This document shows positions 1 through 7,948 of a stretch of 38,465 bases of DNA, one piece after another. The notes under the pieces were generated by a model. It saw only the letters and a list, made by a program, of their open reading frames with translations, was not told the origin of the DNA and did not search any database. Each line of letters starts with the position of its first letter. The stretch's first letter is position 1. The DNA comes from Bacillota bacterium (lineage in GTDB: Bacteria > Bacillota_A > Clostridia > Christensenellales > Aristaeellaceae): NCBI GenBank assembly GCA_023421735.1, contig JAEZSP010000044.1:1-38465 (forward strand). Reading direction: 5' to 3'. Made by a program: the position numbers and the translations under genes.

Positions 1-116
1 GTGCCCATTCGATGCCTGTCTTGATTGCCGAGTCCTGCGGGCCTTATCTACCGCACCGGTAGGGACACCAACGGAGGAATACGGTTTCGAAGATCGTTAC
101 GATCGGGGCTAGGGCT
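1..116 (-). other. Leader-like region downstream of a minus-strand promoter, no gene recognised
   Basis: This stretch follows a good minus-strand promoter and runs off the window edge, so it is probably the 5' leader of a gene or RNA lying to the left. It contains a small palindrome (GATCG-TTA-CGATC, 81-93) and GC-rich segments that could pair. I compared it by eye with tmRNA, SRP RNA, RNase P RNA and 6S RNA and saw no convincing match. No coding frame with a ribosome site is visible. Confidence 0.3.
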
Positions 117-145
117 ATTATACCATACCGTATGCACCTTGTACA
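117..145 (-). promoter_or_regulatory. Sigma-A promoter reading left, out of the window
   Basis: On the minus strand TGTACA (145-140) and a perfect TATAAT (122-117) are separated by 17 bases. It lies just downstream of the ricT stop, so it should drive a separate transcript that begins near position 110. Confidence 0.55.
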
Positions 146-171
146 GCCTTTTTCCAAGTTTTTTTGTTCGC

Positions 172-1338
172 TTAATCAGTATCTTCCGAATCGGAAAGGC
201 GATCAAGCTGCGCAAGCTGGTCGATTTCGCGGCCCATCGGAGCCTTTTCGCCGCGCGGACGCCTACGGGACGAGCGACGCTCCGTGCGCGGTTTCTCCGG
301 CTTGGTCTGCGGGGCGCTCTGAGGCGGCTGTTCTTCCGAAAGCTTCTCGAGGAACTGGTCGGTCGAGAGGTGCTTTGACGCCTTCTGATGCGGATAGCGC
401 CTGCGCTTTTCCTCCTTCGGGGGCTGTTCGACGGGTTCCGGCTGCTGTTGCGGCTGCGGCTGTAGCGGCTGGCGCCGCGGACGGCGATCCGGCCTTCCCA
501 GTTCGCGCACGGCGGCGGCATCGTCGGGGCCCATGCGGCGCACGTCTTCGACAGAATATTCGCGGTTGTCGAATGTATCGTCCGCGGCATGGATGCGCAC
601 CTTGACCTTTTCGCGGATGGGGCTGATCTCCGTGACCACGCCCGCGCCGTCCGGGGTCATGATGTCCTTGCCCACCTTCGGGAGGCGCTTGAGCGTCTGC
701 TCATAATATTCCTGTTCGTACTTCAGGCAGCACATCAGGCGACCACACTGCCCGGAGATCTTGGTGGGGTTGAGAGAGAGGTTCTGCTCCTTCGCCATCT
801 TGATGGAAACGGGCTGAAAATCGCCCAGAAAGGAACCGCAGCAGATGTCGCGTCCGCACGCGCCGAGTCCGCCGAGCATCTTCGCCTCGTCGCGCACGCC
901 GATTTGGCGCAGCTCAATGCGCATTTTAAAAACGCCCGCAAGGTCCTTCACGAGTTCGCGGAAATCCACGCGTCCGTTGGCGGTGAAATAGAAGATGATC
1001 TTGCTGTTGTCAAAAGTGTATTCCACACTCACAAGCTTCATATCTAGCCTGTGCTTTTGGATCTTTTCCTGGCAGACGGTATAGGCCTCGCGTTCGCGCT
1101 GGGCGTTATAGTCCGCGCGGCGCTCATCCTCCTCCGTCGCAATGCGCAAAACCTTCTTCAGCGGCGCGACGATCTGCTCGTCCGCAACCTCGCGCGCGCC
1201 CGTTACGACCTCGCCGAACTCGATGCCGCGCGCCGTTTCGACAACAACATTGTTGCCCGGGCGCGGCCACACGTCGCACGGGTCGAAATAATATACCTTG
1301 CCCGCTTTCTTAAAGCGGACGCCGATCACGGTTGCCAT
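172..1338 (-). CDS. ricT: PSP1-domain protein RicT (YaaT) with a long basic tail
   Basis: The first ~260 of 388 residues match the PSP1/YaaT family: the N-terminus MATVIGVRFKKAGKVYYF and a cysteine-rich core (GLGACGRDICCGSF, then GQCGRLMCCLKYE). In Bacillus subtilis RicT acts with RicA and RicF as an Fe-S-containing complex that aids RNase Y-dependent mRNA maturation and development; that role is inferred here. The start follows GGAGG at a good distance. The gene lies 14 bases after holB, in the order known from Bacilli. The family member in B. subtilis is about 275 residues; here residues ~280-388 are an added low-complexity tail rich in Pro, Gln and Arg, probably disordered and possibly RNA-binding. 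Confidence 0.92.
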   Translation of the reverse strand: MATVIGVRFKKAGKVYYFDPCDVWPRPGNNVVVETARGIEFGEVVTGAREVADEQIVAPLKKVLRIATEEDERRADYNAQREREAYTVCQEKIQKHRLDMKLVSVEYTFDNSKIIFYFTANGRVDFRELVKDLAGVFKMRIELRQIGVRDEAKMLGGLGACGRDICCGSFLGDFQPVSIKMAKEQNLSLNPTKISGQCGRLMCCLKYEQEYYEQTLKRLPKVGKDIMTPDGAGVVTEISPIREKVKVRIHAADDTFDNREYSVEDVRRMGPDDAAAVRELGRPDRRPRRQPLQPQPQQQPEPVEQPPKEEKRRRYPHQKASKHLSTDQFLEKLSEEQPPQSAPQTKPEKPRTERRSSRRRPRGEKAPMGREIDQLAQLDRLSDSEDTD

Positions 1339-1352
1339 ATATTGTCCTCCAT

Positions 1353-2279
1353 CTATTTTACAATCGTCAGATACGTCCGTTCGAGCGCGGACTGGAAGCT
1401 CACATTACTCGCGAGCATTTTCCGCATGTCCATGACGCCCATGAGCAGCCGCTTTCCGTCGAGATGAATTTCCTCGACATCGGTATGGGGCGTCGCCCCG
1501 TTTTCCGCCGCCATTCGGTCACGTGCGACGACTTCCATGATTTCAAGTGCGTCCTGCGCCGATTCCTTCGCGTCTTGCAAAAGCGACGCCGCGCGCGCCA
1601 CGCGCGGGAGCGCGTCCAGCATTTTCAGGGACGCAAGTACTTGATCCCGCAGCGCGAGATAGTTCTGGTTCTCGTTGATGGCAAGCGCGCGACCGACCGC
1701 GCCCTGCGCAAGGCCGGCCAGCAGATGCGCGCGCGGTTCGTCGATGCCCCAGCCGCCCAGCACCTTTGCACAGGCATCAACGGTCAGAGGAGCGAAGCGC
1801 AGCCTGCGCACGCGGGAGGCGATCGTTTGGAGGATTGCGCCGGGAAGATCGGTAATCAGGAGAAAAACCGCATCCCCGGAAGGTTCCTCCAGCGTCTTCA
1901 GCAGCGCGTTCTGTGCGGCGGTCGTCATTTTGTCCGCCTGTTCGATGATCACGATATGGCGGCCGCCCTCGAAGGGCCTGAGCGATAACTGATCCCGGAG
2001 CGCGCGAATCTCGTCCACGCCGATGGATCGCGCCGTCGTCGAGATCACGTGGACATCCGGGTGATTGCCGCTCAGAAACTGCTTGCACGCCGGGCAGCTT
2101 CCGCACGGCGCATCCGGTTCGCGGCAGAGGATCGCCTGCGCCAGATACCGCGTCAGCGTGCGCTTGCCCGTGCCCTGCGGCCCGGACAAAAGCAGCGCAT
2201 GCGGAATGCGCCCGGCCTTCACCGAACGCATCAGCATCTGTATTTGGGCGCCACCCAAGCCGTAATCCGAAAGCTTCAA
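1353..2279 (-). CDS. holB: DNA polymerase III subunit delta prime
   Basis: This is a 308-residue AAA+ clamp-loader subunit. It shows Walker A GPQGTGKRT at residues 33-41, a four-cysteine zinc site at 52, 59, 62 and 65, Walker B-like HIVIIEQADKM, and a sensor segment ending TLEEPSGDAVFLLIT. The usual SRC motif reads SRV here, as often seen in delta prime subunits, which do not hydrolyse ATP efficiently. The start is TTG; an in-frame stop lies three codons upstream and the ribosome site is weak, so translation may depend on coupling to darA, which ends 18 bases before. It sits in a darA-holB-ricT operon. Confidence 0.93.
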   Translation of the reverse strand: MKLSDYGLGGAQIQMLMRSVKAGRIPHALLLSGPQGTGKRTLTRYLAQAILCREPDAPCGSCPACKQFLSGNHPDVHVISTTARSIGVDEIRALRDQLSLRPFEGGRHIVIIEQADKMTTAAQNALLKTLEEPSGDAVFLLITDLPGAILQTIASRVRRLRFAPLTVDACAKVLGGWGIDEPRAHLLAGLAQGAVGRALAINENQNYLALRDQVLASLKMLDALPRVARAASLLQDAKESAQDALEIMEVVARDRMAAENGATPHTDVEEIHLDGKRLLMGVMDMRKMLASNVSFQSALERTYLTIVK

Positions 2280-2297
2280 GCTGTTTTACCGACCATA

Positions 2298-2627
2298 CTA
2301 AATCTTTGTAAACTGCTCCACATTCAGCACGAAAATCGTTGCGCCGCCAACCATCACCTCGATGGGATACGGCGCGTAGACGCCCGTCGAGCCGGACATG
2401 GGCGAGGGCGAAGTTGCAATCTGTTTGCGGCTTTTGCATACCTTTTCAATCACGGACATCGCGCCCGCAAACTTGGTGTCGTCGACGCCCAACAAAAGTG
2501 TCGTATTGCCCGAACGAAGGAAACCGCCCGTGGTTGCGAGCTTGGTCACGCCATACCCTTCATTCATTAAATTACTTATGAGGCGCGAAGCATCCTCGTC
2601 TTGTACAATGGCAATAATGAGCTTCAT
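2298..2627 (-). CDS. darA: Cyclic di-AMP receptor protein DarA (PstA/YaaQ)
   Basis: The 109-residue product matches PII-like c-di-AMP receptors along its whole length: MKLIIAIVQDEDASRLI, TKLATTGGFLRSGNTTLLLG, and the C-terminal VMVGGATIFVLNVEQF. DarA is a cytosolic trimer that binds c-di-AMP; its downstream target is not settled. I chose the ATG at 2627 because it lies seven bases from AAGGAGG; another ATG two codons upstream is too close to that site. It is the first gene of an operon with holB and ricT, the same neighbourhood as in Bacillus. Confidence 0.95.
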   Translation of the reverse strand: MKLIIAIVQDEDASRLISNLMNEGYGVTKLATTGGFLRSGNTTLLLGVDDTKFAGAMSVIEKVCKSRKQIATSPSPMSGSTGVYAPYPIEVMVGGATIFVLNVEQFTKI

Positions 2628-2658
2628 GCGCATGCCTCCTTATTTCTCTTCTATTTTC

Positions 2659-2687
2659 ATTATACACATTTTTCATTCTCTTAGCAA
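2659..2687 (-). promoter_or_regulatory. Sigma-A promoter of darA-holB-ricT
   Basis: On the minus strand TTGCTA (2687-2682) and TATAAT (2664-2659) are separated by 17 bases, and the start codon of darA follows ~30 bases downstream with AAGGAGG in between. Confidence 0.8.
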
Positions 2688-2721
2688 GTATGGATTCTCC
2701 GAGGGGGTGGCGAGACGACGC

Positions 2722-2764
2722 CAAAAGAAAACCCGCCGTCCAGGGTATTTCCCTGGGCGGCGGG
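2722..2764 (-). terminator. Intrinsic terminator of spoIVA
   Basis: A 14-base-pair GC-rich stem with one G-U pair (arms 2764-2751 and 2745-2732) is followed on the minus strand by TTTTCTTTT. It starts 14 bases after the spoIVA stop and separates that gene from the darA promoter. Confidence 0.85.
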
Positions 2765-2777
2765 TCCGGCCAGCTTT

Positions 2778-4256
2778 CTACAGAAGGATGCAGATCATAC
2801 CGCCGGAGCCCTGATTGATGATTTTGGACAGGGCCGACTGGATATTTTGGCGAACGTCGTCGGGCATGCGCATCAGCTTGGTGGAAAGGCCCTCGCGGAC
2901 GAGGTCGTTGAGGGATTTACCGAAGATTTCGGTATCCCAAATGCCGGAGGAATCAGCCTCGAAGCTGCTGAGCAGGTACTTGACGAGCTCTTCCGACTGT
3001 TTTTCCGTTCCGACGATGGGACTGACCTCCGTTTGGATGTCGACCTTGATCATGTGCAGCGACGGTGCGCTGGCCTTGAGCCGGACGCCGAAGCGCGAAC
3101 CCTGCTTCACGAGCTCCGGCTGTTCGAGGGTCAGTTCCGCCATGGACGGTGCGACCAGCCCATAGCCCGTGGCGCGCACGCTCTCGAGCGCGTCTGCGAC
3201 GCGGTCGTACTCCCGCTTGGCAGACACCAAGTCGCCCATCAGAGCGAAAAGGTGCTCCTCGTCCGTGATGTCCGTGCCGCAGGTCTCCCCGAGAATTTTG
3301 AGGAAGAGGCCGTCCTTCATCGTGAGTCTGTACTCGATTGCGCCCTCGCTCAGACGAATCTCGCTGGGCGCCGCGTCCTCGACGTACTCGAGTCCTTCGA
3401 GCGCCGTTCGCAGAACTTCGTGATCGCGCACCTTTGCCATCTTTGCAGCCGCCGCATGGACCGCTTCCATAACCGCGCCGCCCAGCCAATGCCCTTCATC
3501 AAGTCCCGTGAGCCATGCGGGCGCGTTGACGCGCACCTCGGTCAGCGGGAATTCGAAGAGCACGGACTCCATGAGCTGGTTGAGGTCCGAAATCCCCATC
3601 CCCAGCACGTCCAGGGCCAGAACGGGCACCCCGTAGCGCTGGGCGAGTGAATCGCGCAGGCGCTGCGTCTCCTCTGCGTTCGGGTTCTTGCTGTTGAGAA
3701 CGACAGTGAAGGGCTTGCCGAGCGCCTTGAGCTCGGAGATCACGCGCTCCTCCGCTTCCTGATACGAGCTTCTTGGGATCTCGGTCACGCTTCCGTCGGT
3801 CGTCACGACGATGCCGATGGTCGAGTGTTCGCGGATCACCTTGCGGGTACCGAGTTCCGCCGCCTGTTCAAAGGGAATGTCGTGGTCGAACCAAGGGGTT
3901 CTGACCATGCGCGAGCCGTCGTCTTCGTTGAGGCCAAGGACGCCCGAAATCAGGTATCCCACGCAGTCGACCAACCGCACGCGGAAAACCGCCTCGTCGC
4001 GCAGCTTCAACTCGACCGCCTCGTCGGGCACGAACTTGGGCTGGGTTGTCATAATGGTACGGCCGGCGCCGCTCTGGGGCAATTCGTCTCGGGTTCTGTC
4101 TCTGCGATGCTCGCCTTCAAGATTCGGAAGCACCAGCAGTTCCATGAACCGCTTGATGAACGTCGATTTGCCGGTTCTGACGGGGCCTACGACACCTACA
4201 TATATGTCGCCCTCGCATCTCCCGGCGATATCCCTGTACAACGACCATTGATCCAT
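2778..4256 (-). CDS. spoIVA: Stage IV sporulation protein A, spore coat morphogenetic ATPase
   Basis: The 492-residue product has the family's usual length and matches it throughout. Walker A is GPVRTGKST (residues 24-32); the segment DELPQSGAGRTIMTTQPKFVP and the end SGGMICILL are typical. SpoIVA polymerises in an ATP-dependent way on the outer forespore membrane and forms the platform for coat assembly; it is made in the mother cell. The start follows GGGAGG. No sigma-A promoter is visible, which fits sigma-E control, though I could not define a sigma-E site with confidence. It is monocistronic and divergent from the sortase gene. This is strong evidence that the organism forms spores. Confidence 0.97.
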   Translation of the reverse strand: MDQWSLYRDIAGRCEGDIYVGVVGPVRTGKSTFIKRFMELLVLPNLEGEHRRDRTRDELPQSGAGRTIMTTQPKFVPDEAVELKLRDEAVFRVRLVDCVGYLISGVLGLNEDDGSRMVRTPWFDHDIPFEQAAELGTRKVIREHSTIGIVVTTDGSVTEIPRSSYQEAEERVISELKALGKPFTVVLNSKNPNAEETQRLRDSLAQRYGVPVLALDVLGMGISDLNQLMESVLFEFPLTEVRVNAPAWLTGLDEGHWLGGAVMEAVHAAAAKMAKVRDHEVLRTALEGLEYVEDAAPSEIRLSEGAIEYRLTMKDGLFLKILGETCGTDITDEEHLFALMGDLVSAKREYDRVADALESVRATGYGLVAPSMAELTLEQPELVKQGSRFGVRLKASAPSLHMIKVDIQTEVSPIVGTEKQSEELVKYLLSSFEADSSGIWDTEIFGKSLNDLVREGLSTKLMRMPDDVRQNIQSALSKIINQGSGGMICILL

Positions 4257-4271
4257 GGAACACGCCTCCCG

Positions 4272-4301
4272 GTCACATACTGCTGCATCAGCTTATGTGA
4301 C
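4272..4301. repeat. Inverted repeat in the spoIVA/sortase divergent gap
   Basis: Eight-base arms GTCACATA (4272-4279) and TATGTGAC (4294-4301) are perfectly complementary; inside them GCTG-CAT-CAGC adds four more pairs. The element lies upstream of both spoIVA and the sortase -35 box. It could be an operator or an RNA hairpin; no T-run follows it. Confidence 0.6.
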
Positions 4302-4309
4302 GCCGAGGC

Positions 4310-4338
4310 TTGCAATGCGTGGATGGGGAGGATATAAT
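4310..4338 (+). promoter_or_regulatory. Sigma-A promoter of the sortase operon
   Basis: TTGCAA (4310-4315), a 17-base spacer and a perfect TATAAT (4333-4338) precede the sortase ribosome site GGAGG at 4358-4362. Confidence 0.8.
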
Positions 4339-4367
4339 ACTTCTACGGAGGACTTTTGGAGGTCACA

Positions 4368-5318
4368 ATGGAAGAAAAACGACCGGATTGGCCCTTTTGG
4401 ATCGTTCTCATCGTCTGCGGCACGGCCATTCTTGCGTGCGCGGCGTACCTCGTTTACAATTATTTATATCTGCCCGCGCAGATCGAAAAGCAAAACGTAC
4501 GCTACGAGGTGCTTTATGAATCGGCGGCAAACGAAACGCCCGTGCCGACCGCCATGTCCACAGGCACGCCGATGCCCTCCCCCACGCCGCCCATCTCCCC
4601 CGCGCCGACTGAGGCGGCGGATGCCCGTCTGGACGTGCCGCTCGGAACGCCCAACCCGGACACCATCATCTACGCGTTTCCCACGCCGCCGCCCATTCAG
4701 GAGCGTTTTGCGGCGCTTCTCGCGCTCAATTCAGAAACGATCGGCTTTCTCACCATCGGGGACATGATCGCGCTGCCCGTGGTGCAGCGGCAGAACGACA
4801 ACGAATTTTATCTGAAACACGACTTCGAGGAAAATGAGAGCCGGGCGGGCTGCCTGTTCCTCGACGGCGTGAATCGGCTGGAACTTTTTGACAAGCTGCT
4901 CATCGTCTATGGCCATAATATGAAAAACGGCACGATGTTCGGACAGCTTCCGAATCTCGAATTCAAGAGTGTGCTCGTGAAAAACGCCGTCATCTCATTT
5001 GATACCATCTACGAGAACCGGAAATACGTTCCCTTCGCGTGCTTTGCGCTGACCGCCGATCAATCCGAACCCGCATACGTCGAGTTGCGCAAATTCCAGC
5101 TGAACAAAGCGCAGTTCGGCGATTATGTCGATGCGCTCAGGGCGCGCTCTCTTTGGGACATTCCCGTGGACGTACAATACGGAGACGATGTGCTCCTGCT
5201 CGTAACATGCAATTATTCCGTGGACGACGGGCGGTTCTGCGTGGCGCTCAGGCGGCTGCGCGACGGGGAAAACGAGGACGACATGCGCACGCTGGTCGGA
5301 GAGGCAGTCAAGAAATGA
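4368..5318 (+). CDS. srtB: Class B sortase
   Basis: The product has ~316 residues. A single N-terminal membrane segment (about residues 8-30) is followed by a Pro/Thr/Ser-rich linker (~residues 50-110) and a sortase B-type catalytic domain. The catalytic triad is visible: His183 in VYGHNMKNGTMF, Cys281 in LLLVTCNYS and Arg289 in DGRFCVALRR. Sortases cut a C-terminal sorting signal and attach the protein to cell-wall peptidoglycan. I chose the ATG at 4368, five bases after GGAGG, over an in-frame TTG four codons upstream that overlaps the ribosome site. No sortase substrate is visible in the window. The gene is followed 18 bases later by a CotS-like gene. Confidence 0.9.
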   Translation: MEEKRPDWPFWIVLIVCGTAILACAAYLVYNYLYLPAQIEKQNVRYEVLYESAANETPVPTAMSTGTPMPSPTPPISPAPTEAADARLDVPLGTPNPDTIIYAFPTPPPIQERFAALLALNSETIGFLTIGDMIALPVVQRQNDNEFYLKHDFEENESRAGCLFLDGVNRLELFDKLLIVYGHNMKNGTMFGQLPNLEFKSVLVKNAVISFDTIYENRKYVPFACFALTADQSEPAYVELRKFQLNKAQFGDYVDALRARSLWDIPVDVQYGDDVLLLVTCNYSVDDGRFCVALRRLRDGENEDDMRTLVGEAVKK

Positions 5319-5336
5319 ACAGGAAGGTGATCATCG

Positions 5337-6221
5337 ATGATTGCGCACATTGAGCGGGAAGTGTTGGATGGAACGGGCAAACCGATGACCGATTTCCGGC
5401 TGCTGCGCGCAAAGAGCGGGGTTCACGTGTATCGATGCGTGTACGACGGCATGCCCGCCATCGCCAAGTATTTTGAGCGCGAAGAGGACAGACGGGAAAT
5501 CCGCAACTACCGCATGTTGCAGGCGTGCGGCGTCCCAACGATCCCCACCTATGTGCTGGGCGAATCCGTGATCGTGATGGAGGACATCGCCCGTTCAAGC
5601 GCTTGGCGGCTCGGCACCGCCGACGATATGTGCAACACAAACGTCGCAACCGGACTCGGGCGATGGTACTTTGCGCTGCACGAAGCGGGCGAGCATGTTC
5701 CGCAGCTTCAGTCGCTGTATTTCGAGTATGACGAGATCACGTGGGAGAATCTCCTGGATCTGAGCGGCAGGCTTCCGGAAGCGGCGGCGTTTTTCCGGTT
5801 TATATTGGATCACTTCGACGCGCTGCGCGCGCACATTGAAAAACCGGATTGCACGTTTACCTACAACGACTTTCACTGGACGAACTTCATCGTCAGTCAA
5901 AACGGGCAAGCCGCCCTGATGTTCGACTATAACCTGATGGGACGCGGCTATCGGTACGCGGATTTCCGCAATCTCCAGTCGCTCTCTGATGAGGCGTATG
6001 AAGCGTTCGCCTCGGAATATGAGCGTCTCTATCGGCAGAAACACGGCTGCGGACGGGAAGAGGCCGCGCGGGAGGAGGCGCAGATCGATGCCATTGCAGC
6101 TCCCCTCTTTGCGCTCATGGCGGCCTATCAGCAAGAAGAATTCCCGGACTGGGCGACGGAGGAGAAGCAAAAGGTGCTCGACGGTACACTTTTCACGCTT
6201 GCGCGGGAATTGCTCCAATAA
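5337..6221 (+). CDS. CotS-family, aminoglycoside phosphotransferase-fold protein
   Basis: The 294-residue product has the kinase-like APH fold. The N-lobe carries IAKYF (likely ATP-site lysine) and a conserved Glu in REIRNYRML; hinge VIVMEDI; catalytic loop YNDFHWTNF; metal-binding MFDYNLM. The arrangement resembles CotS/YtaA spore-coat proteins and other small-molecule kinases. The real substrate is unknown. The catalytic loop keeps the Asp and Asn but lacks the usual His-Gly before the Asp. The start follows AGGAAGG. It is transcribed with the sortase gene and lies near spoIVA, which makes a spore-surface role plausible but unproven. Confidence 0.75.
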   Translation: MIAHIEREVLDGTGKPMTDFRLLRAKSGVHVYRCVYDGMPAIAKYFEREEDRREIRNYRMLQACGVPTIPTYVLGESVIVMEDIARSSAWRLGTADDMCNTNVATGLGRWYFALHEAGEHVPQLQSLYFEYDEITWENLLDLSGRLPEAAAFFRFILDHFDALRAHIEKPDCTFTYNDFHWTNFIVSQNGQAALMFDYNLMGRGYRYADFRNLQSLSDEAYEAFASEYERLYRQKHGCGREEAAREEAQIDAIAAPLFALMAAYQQEEFPDWATEEKQKVLDGTLFTLARELLQ

Positions 6222-6225
6222 ACAT

Positions 6226-6265
6226 AAAAAAACCTCGTGCCTCGAATAAGGCACGAGGTTTTTTT
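6226..6265. terminator. Bidirectional intrinsic terminator
   Basis: A ten-base-pair stem (6232-6241 with 6250-6259) is flanked by an A-run on the left and a T-run on the right, so it can end both the CotS-like gene and the minus-strand transcript arriving from the right. A second hairpin, GCACCGGG/CCCGGTGC (6275-6294), adjoins it. Confidence 0.9.
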
Positions 6266-6303
6266 ATGTCCGGTGCACCGGGTTCCCCCGGTGCCCGCTT
6301 GTG

Positions 6304-6888
6304 TTATTGCACCTTTGCGCAGGCATCGCGCCAGCGCATCAGCCAGTCGTGTTGTCTATCGACCGATGCGAGGCATACTGTCTCGCCCCAGGCATTCAGG
6401 AATTCCCCGAAGAGGTCGTAGTGGATGATGGCAACCGCGGGAAGCACCGCGGCAATCTCCGCTTCCGACATGGAACGCTCCTTGGAATAGCCCTCATACA
6501 GCACATCGAGCAGCCTACGCGAGCGATCGATTGCACCGCCGTCAAAGGTGCCGAAGTCCGTGCCGTCGGCGAGCCAACCCATGTCGATGACAGACGGGGA
6601 AATCGACGCGCGGTCGAAGTCCATCCACGTAAAGACGCCGCCGCGATACCTGGTGTTTCCCGTGTGCATGTCCCCATGGCAGAAGTCCCGGGGAAGCTTT
6701 TCGACCATCGACCACAGCTCGTTTCCGTATTCCTCCAGATCCCGGGTCTTCGCAGGATCGTATCCGTCCCTTCGGAGCGCAGAAACGAAGTCGTCGATAT
6801 ACCGCGGCTTGTCCTTTTGCAAAACGGCGTCCGGAAAATCATCCATCAGCCGGTGCATCCTGCCGACCGCTTGGCCAAGAATCGCTTC
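6304..6888 (-). pseudogene. Truncated aminoglycoside phosphotransferase-family gene, N-lobe missing
   Basis: The readable part holds only the C-lobe of an APH-fold kinase: catalytic loop FCHGDMHTGN and metal site WMDFD are intact. The first ATG (6858) gives 184 residues, but the frame reads upstream without an ATG as ILGQAVGRMHRL, which still resembles the family, until a stop at 6891-6889. Only 22 bases remain before the threonine aldolase stop, so the N-lobe with the ATP-binding lysine (~100-120 residues) has been lost. I read this as a 5'-deleted remnant. It lies on the same strand as the transporter operon and may still be transcribed. Confidence 0.75.
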
Positions 6889-6913
6889 TCATCCTGTGCA
6901 TATTTACACCCCA

Positions 6914-7948
6914 CTAAAGATGCGCGATATCTTGGATCAGCGCATCCACGTCTTCGTCCTTGGTCGCCCAGCCCGTACAGAAACGCACCACCGAGTGAGC
7001 GCTGTCCACGCGGTTGATGTAGGCGAACGCGTAGTTATGGGAAAGCGTTTCAATCGCCGCATCCGGCATAGCGATGAACTGCTGGTTGGTCGGGCTATCC
7101 GTATAGAGCGCGTATCCCTTTTCGCGCGCGGCGGATTTAATCCGCATCGCCTGCTGATCCGCGCGGCGGGAAATCTCCAGATACAACCCATCCGCGAGAA
7201 GCGCGTCGAACTGCACGCCCAAAAGCCGTCCTTTTGCGAGCATGCCGCCCTTCTGCTTCATGAGATAGCGGAAATCGCGCGCCAATGAAGGGTTGGAGAT
7301 CACGATTGCCTCGCCGAAGAGCAGGCCCTGTTTGGTGCCGCCGATGTAAAACGCGTCGCAAAGCTCTGCAAGTAGGGAAAGCGTCACGTCGTTTCCCTCT
7401 GCCGCGAGCGCAAAGCCGAGCCGCGCGCCGTCGAGGTAGAGGATGAGTCCAAATTCATCGCACGCCGCGCGGATCGAACGCAGTTCGTCCGCCGCATAAA
7501 TCGTGCCGAACTCCGTCGAATCGGAGAGGTAGACCGCACCGGGCATCACCATGTGTTCGTGCGTATCGTCTTCGAAATGGGATTTACAGAGGGCGCGCAC
7601 CTGATCGGCGGTGATTTTGCCATCCCGATTCGGGAGCGTGAGCACCTTATGGCCCGTCGCCTCGACGGCGCCCGATTCGTGCACGGCGATGTGCCCGGTG
7701 TCCGCGCAGATGACCCCCTGATGGGGTCTCAGCGCCGCCGAAAGAACCGTCAGGTTCGCCTGCGTGCCGCCGACCATGAAGTGGACGGCGATGTCGTCTT
7801 TCCCGCACATCGCCCGGACGCGCGCGGCGGCGGCTTCGCAATAGGCGTCCTCACCGTAGCCAGGCGTCTGGACGAGGTTTGTCTCGATGAGCTTTTCCAG
7901 GACGCGCGGATGCGCGCCTTCGCTGTAGTCGCAGTTAAAACGGATCAT
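6914..7948 (-). CDS. ltaE: Low-specificity threonine aldolase-type PLP enzyme
   Basis: The 344-residue protein is a fold-type I PLP enzyme. The likely cofactor lysine is Lys206 in YIGGTKQG, with the Asp of YLDGARL upstream and HFMVGGTQANL near the N-terminus. The family cleaves L-threonine or L-allo-threonine to glycine and acetaldehyde; related beta-hydroxy amino acids may be used. The ATG overlaps the stop of the aldo/keto reductase gene (ATGA), so the two are translationally coupled. With a transporter and a reductase in the same operon, uptake or export of an amino acid or carbonyl compound linked to its breakdown is a reasonable guess. Confidence 0.88.
   Translation of the reverse strand: MIRFNCDYSEGAHPRVLEKLIETNLVQTPGYGEDAYCEAAAARVRAMCGKDDIAVHFMVGGTQANLTVLSAALRPHQGVICADTGHIAVHESGAVEATGHKVLTLPNRDGKITADQVRALCKSHFEDDTHEHMVMPGAVYLSDSTEFGTIYAADELRSIRAACDEFGLILYLDGARLGFALAAEGNDVTLSLLAELCDAFYIGGTKQGLLFGEAIVISNPSLARDFRYLMKQKGGMLAKGRLLGVQFDALLADGLYLEISRRADQQAMRIKSAAREKGYALYTDSPTNQQFIAMPDAAIETLSHNYAFAYINRVDSAHSVVRFCTGWATKDEDVDALIQDIAHL

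Noticed and set aside
2847..3650. 267-codon plus-strand frame opposite spoIVA
   Set aside because: Shadow of the well-supported spoIVA gene.
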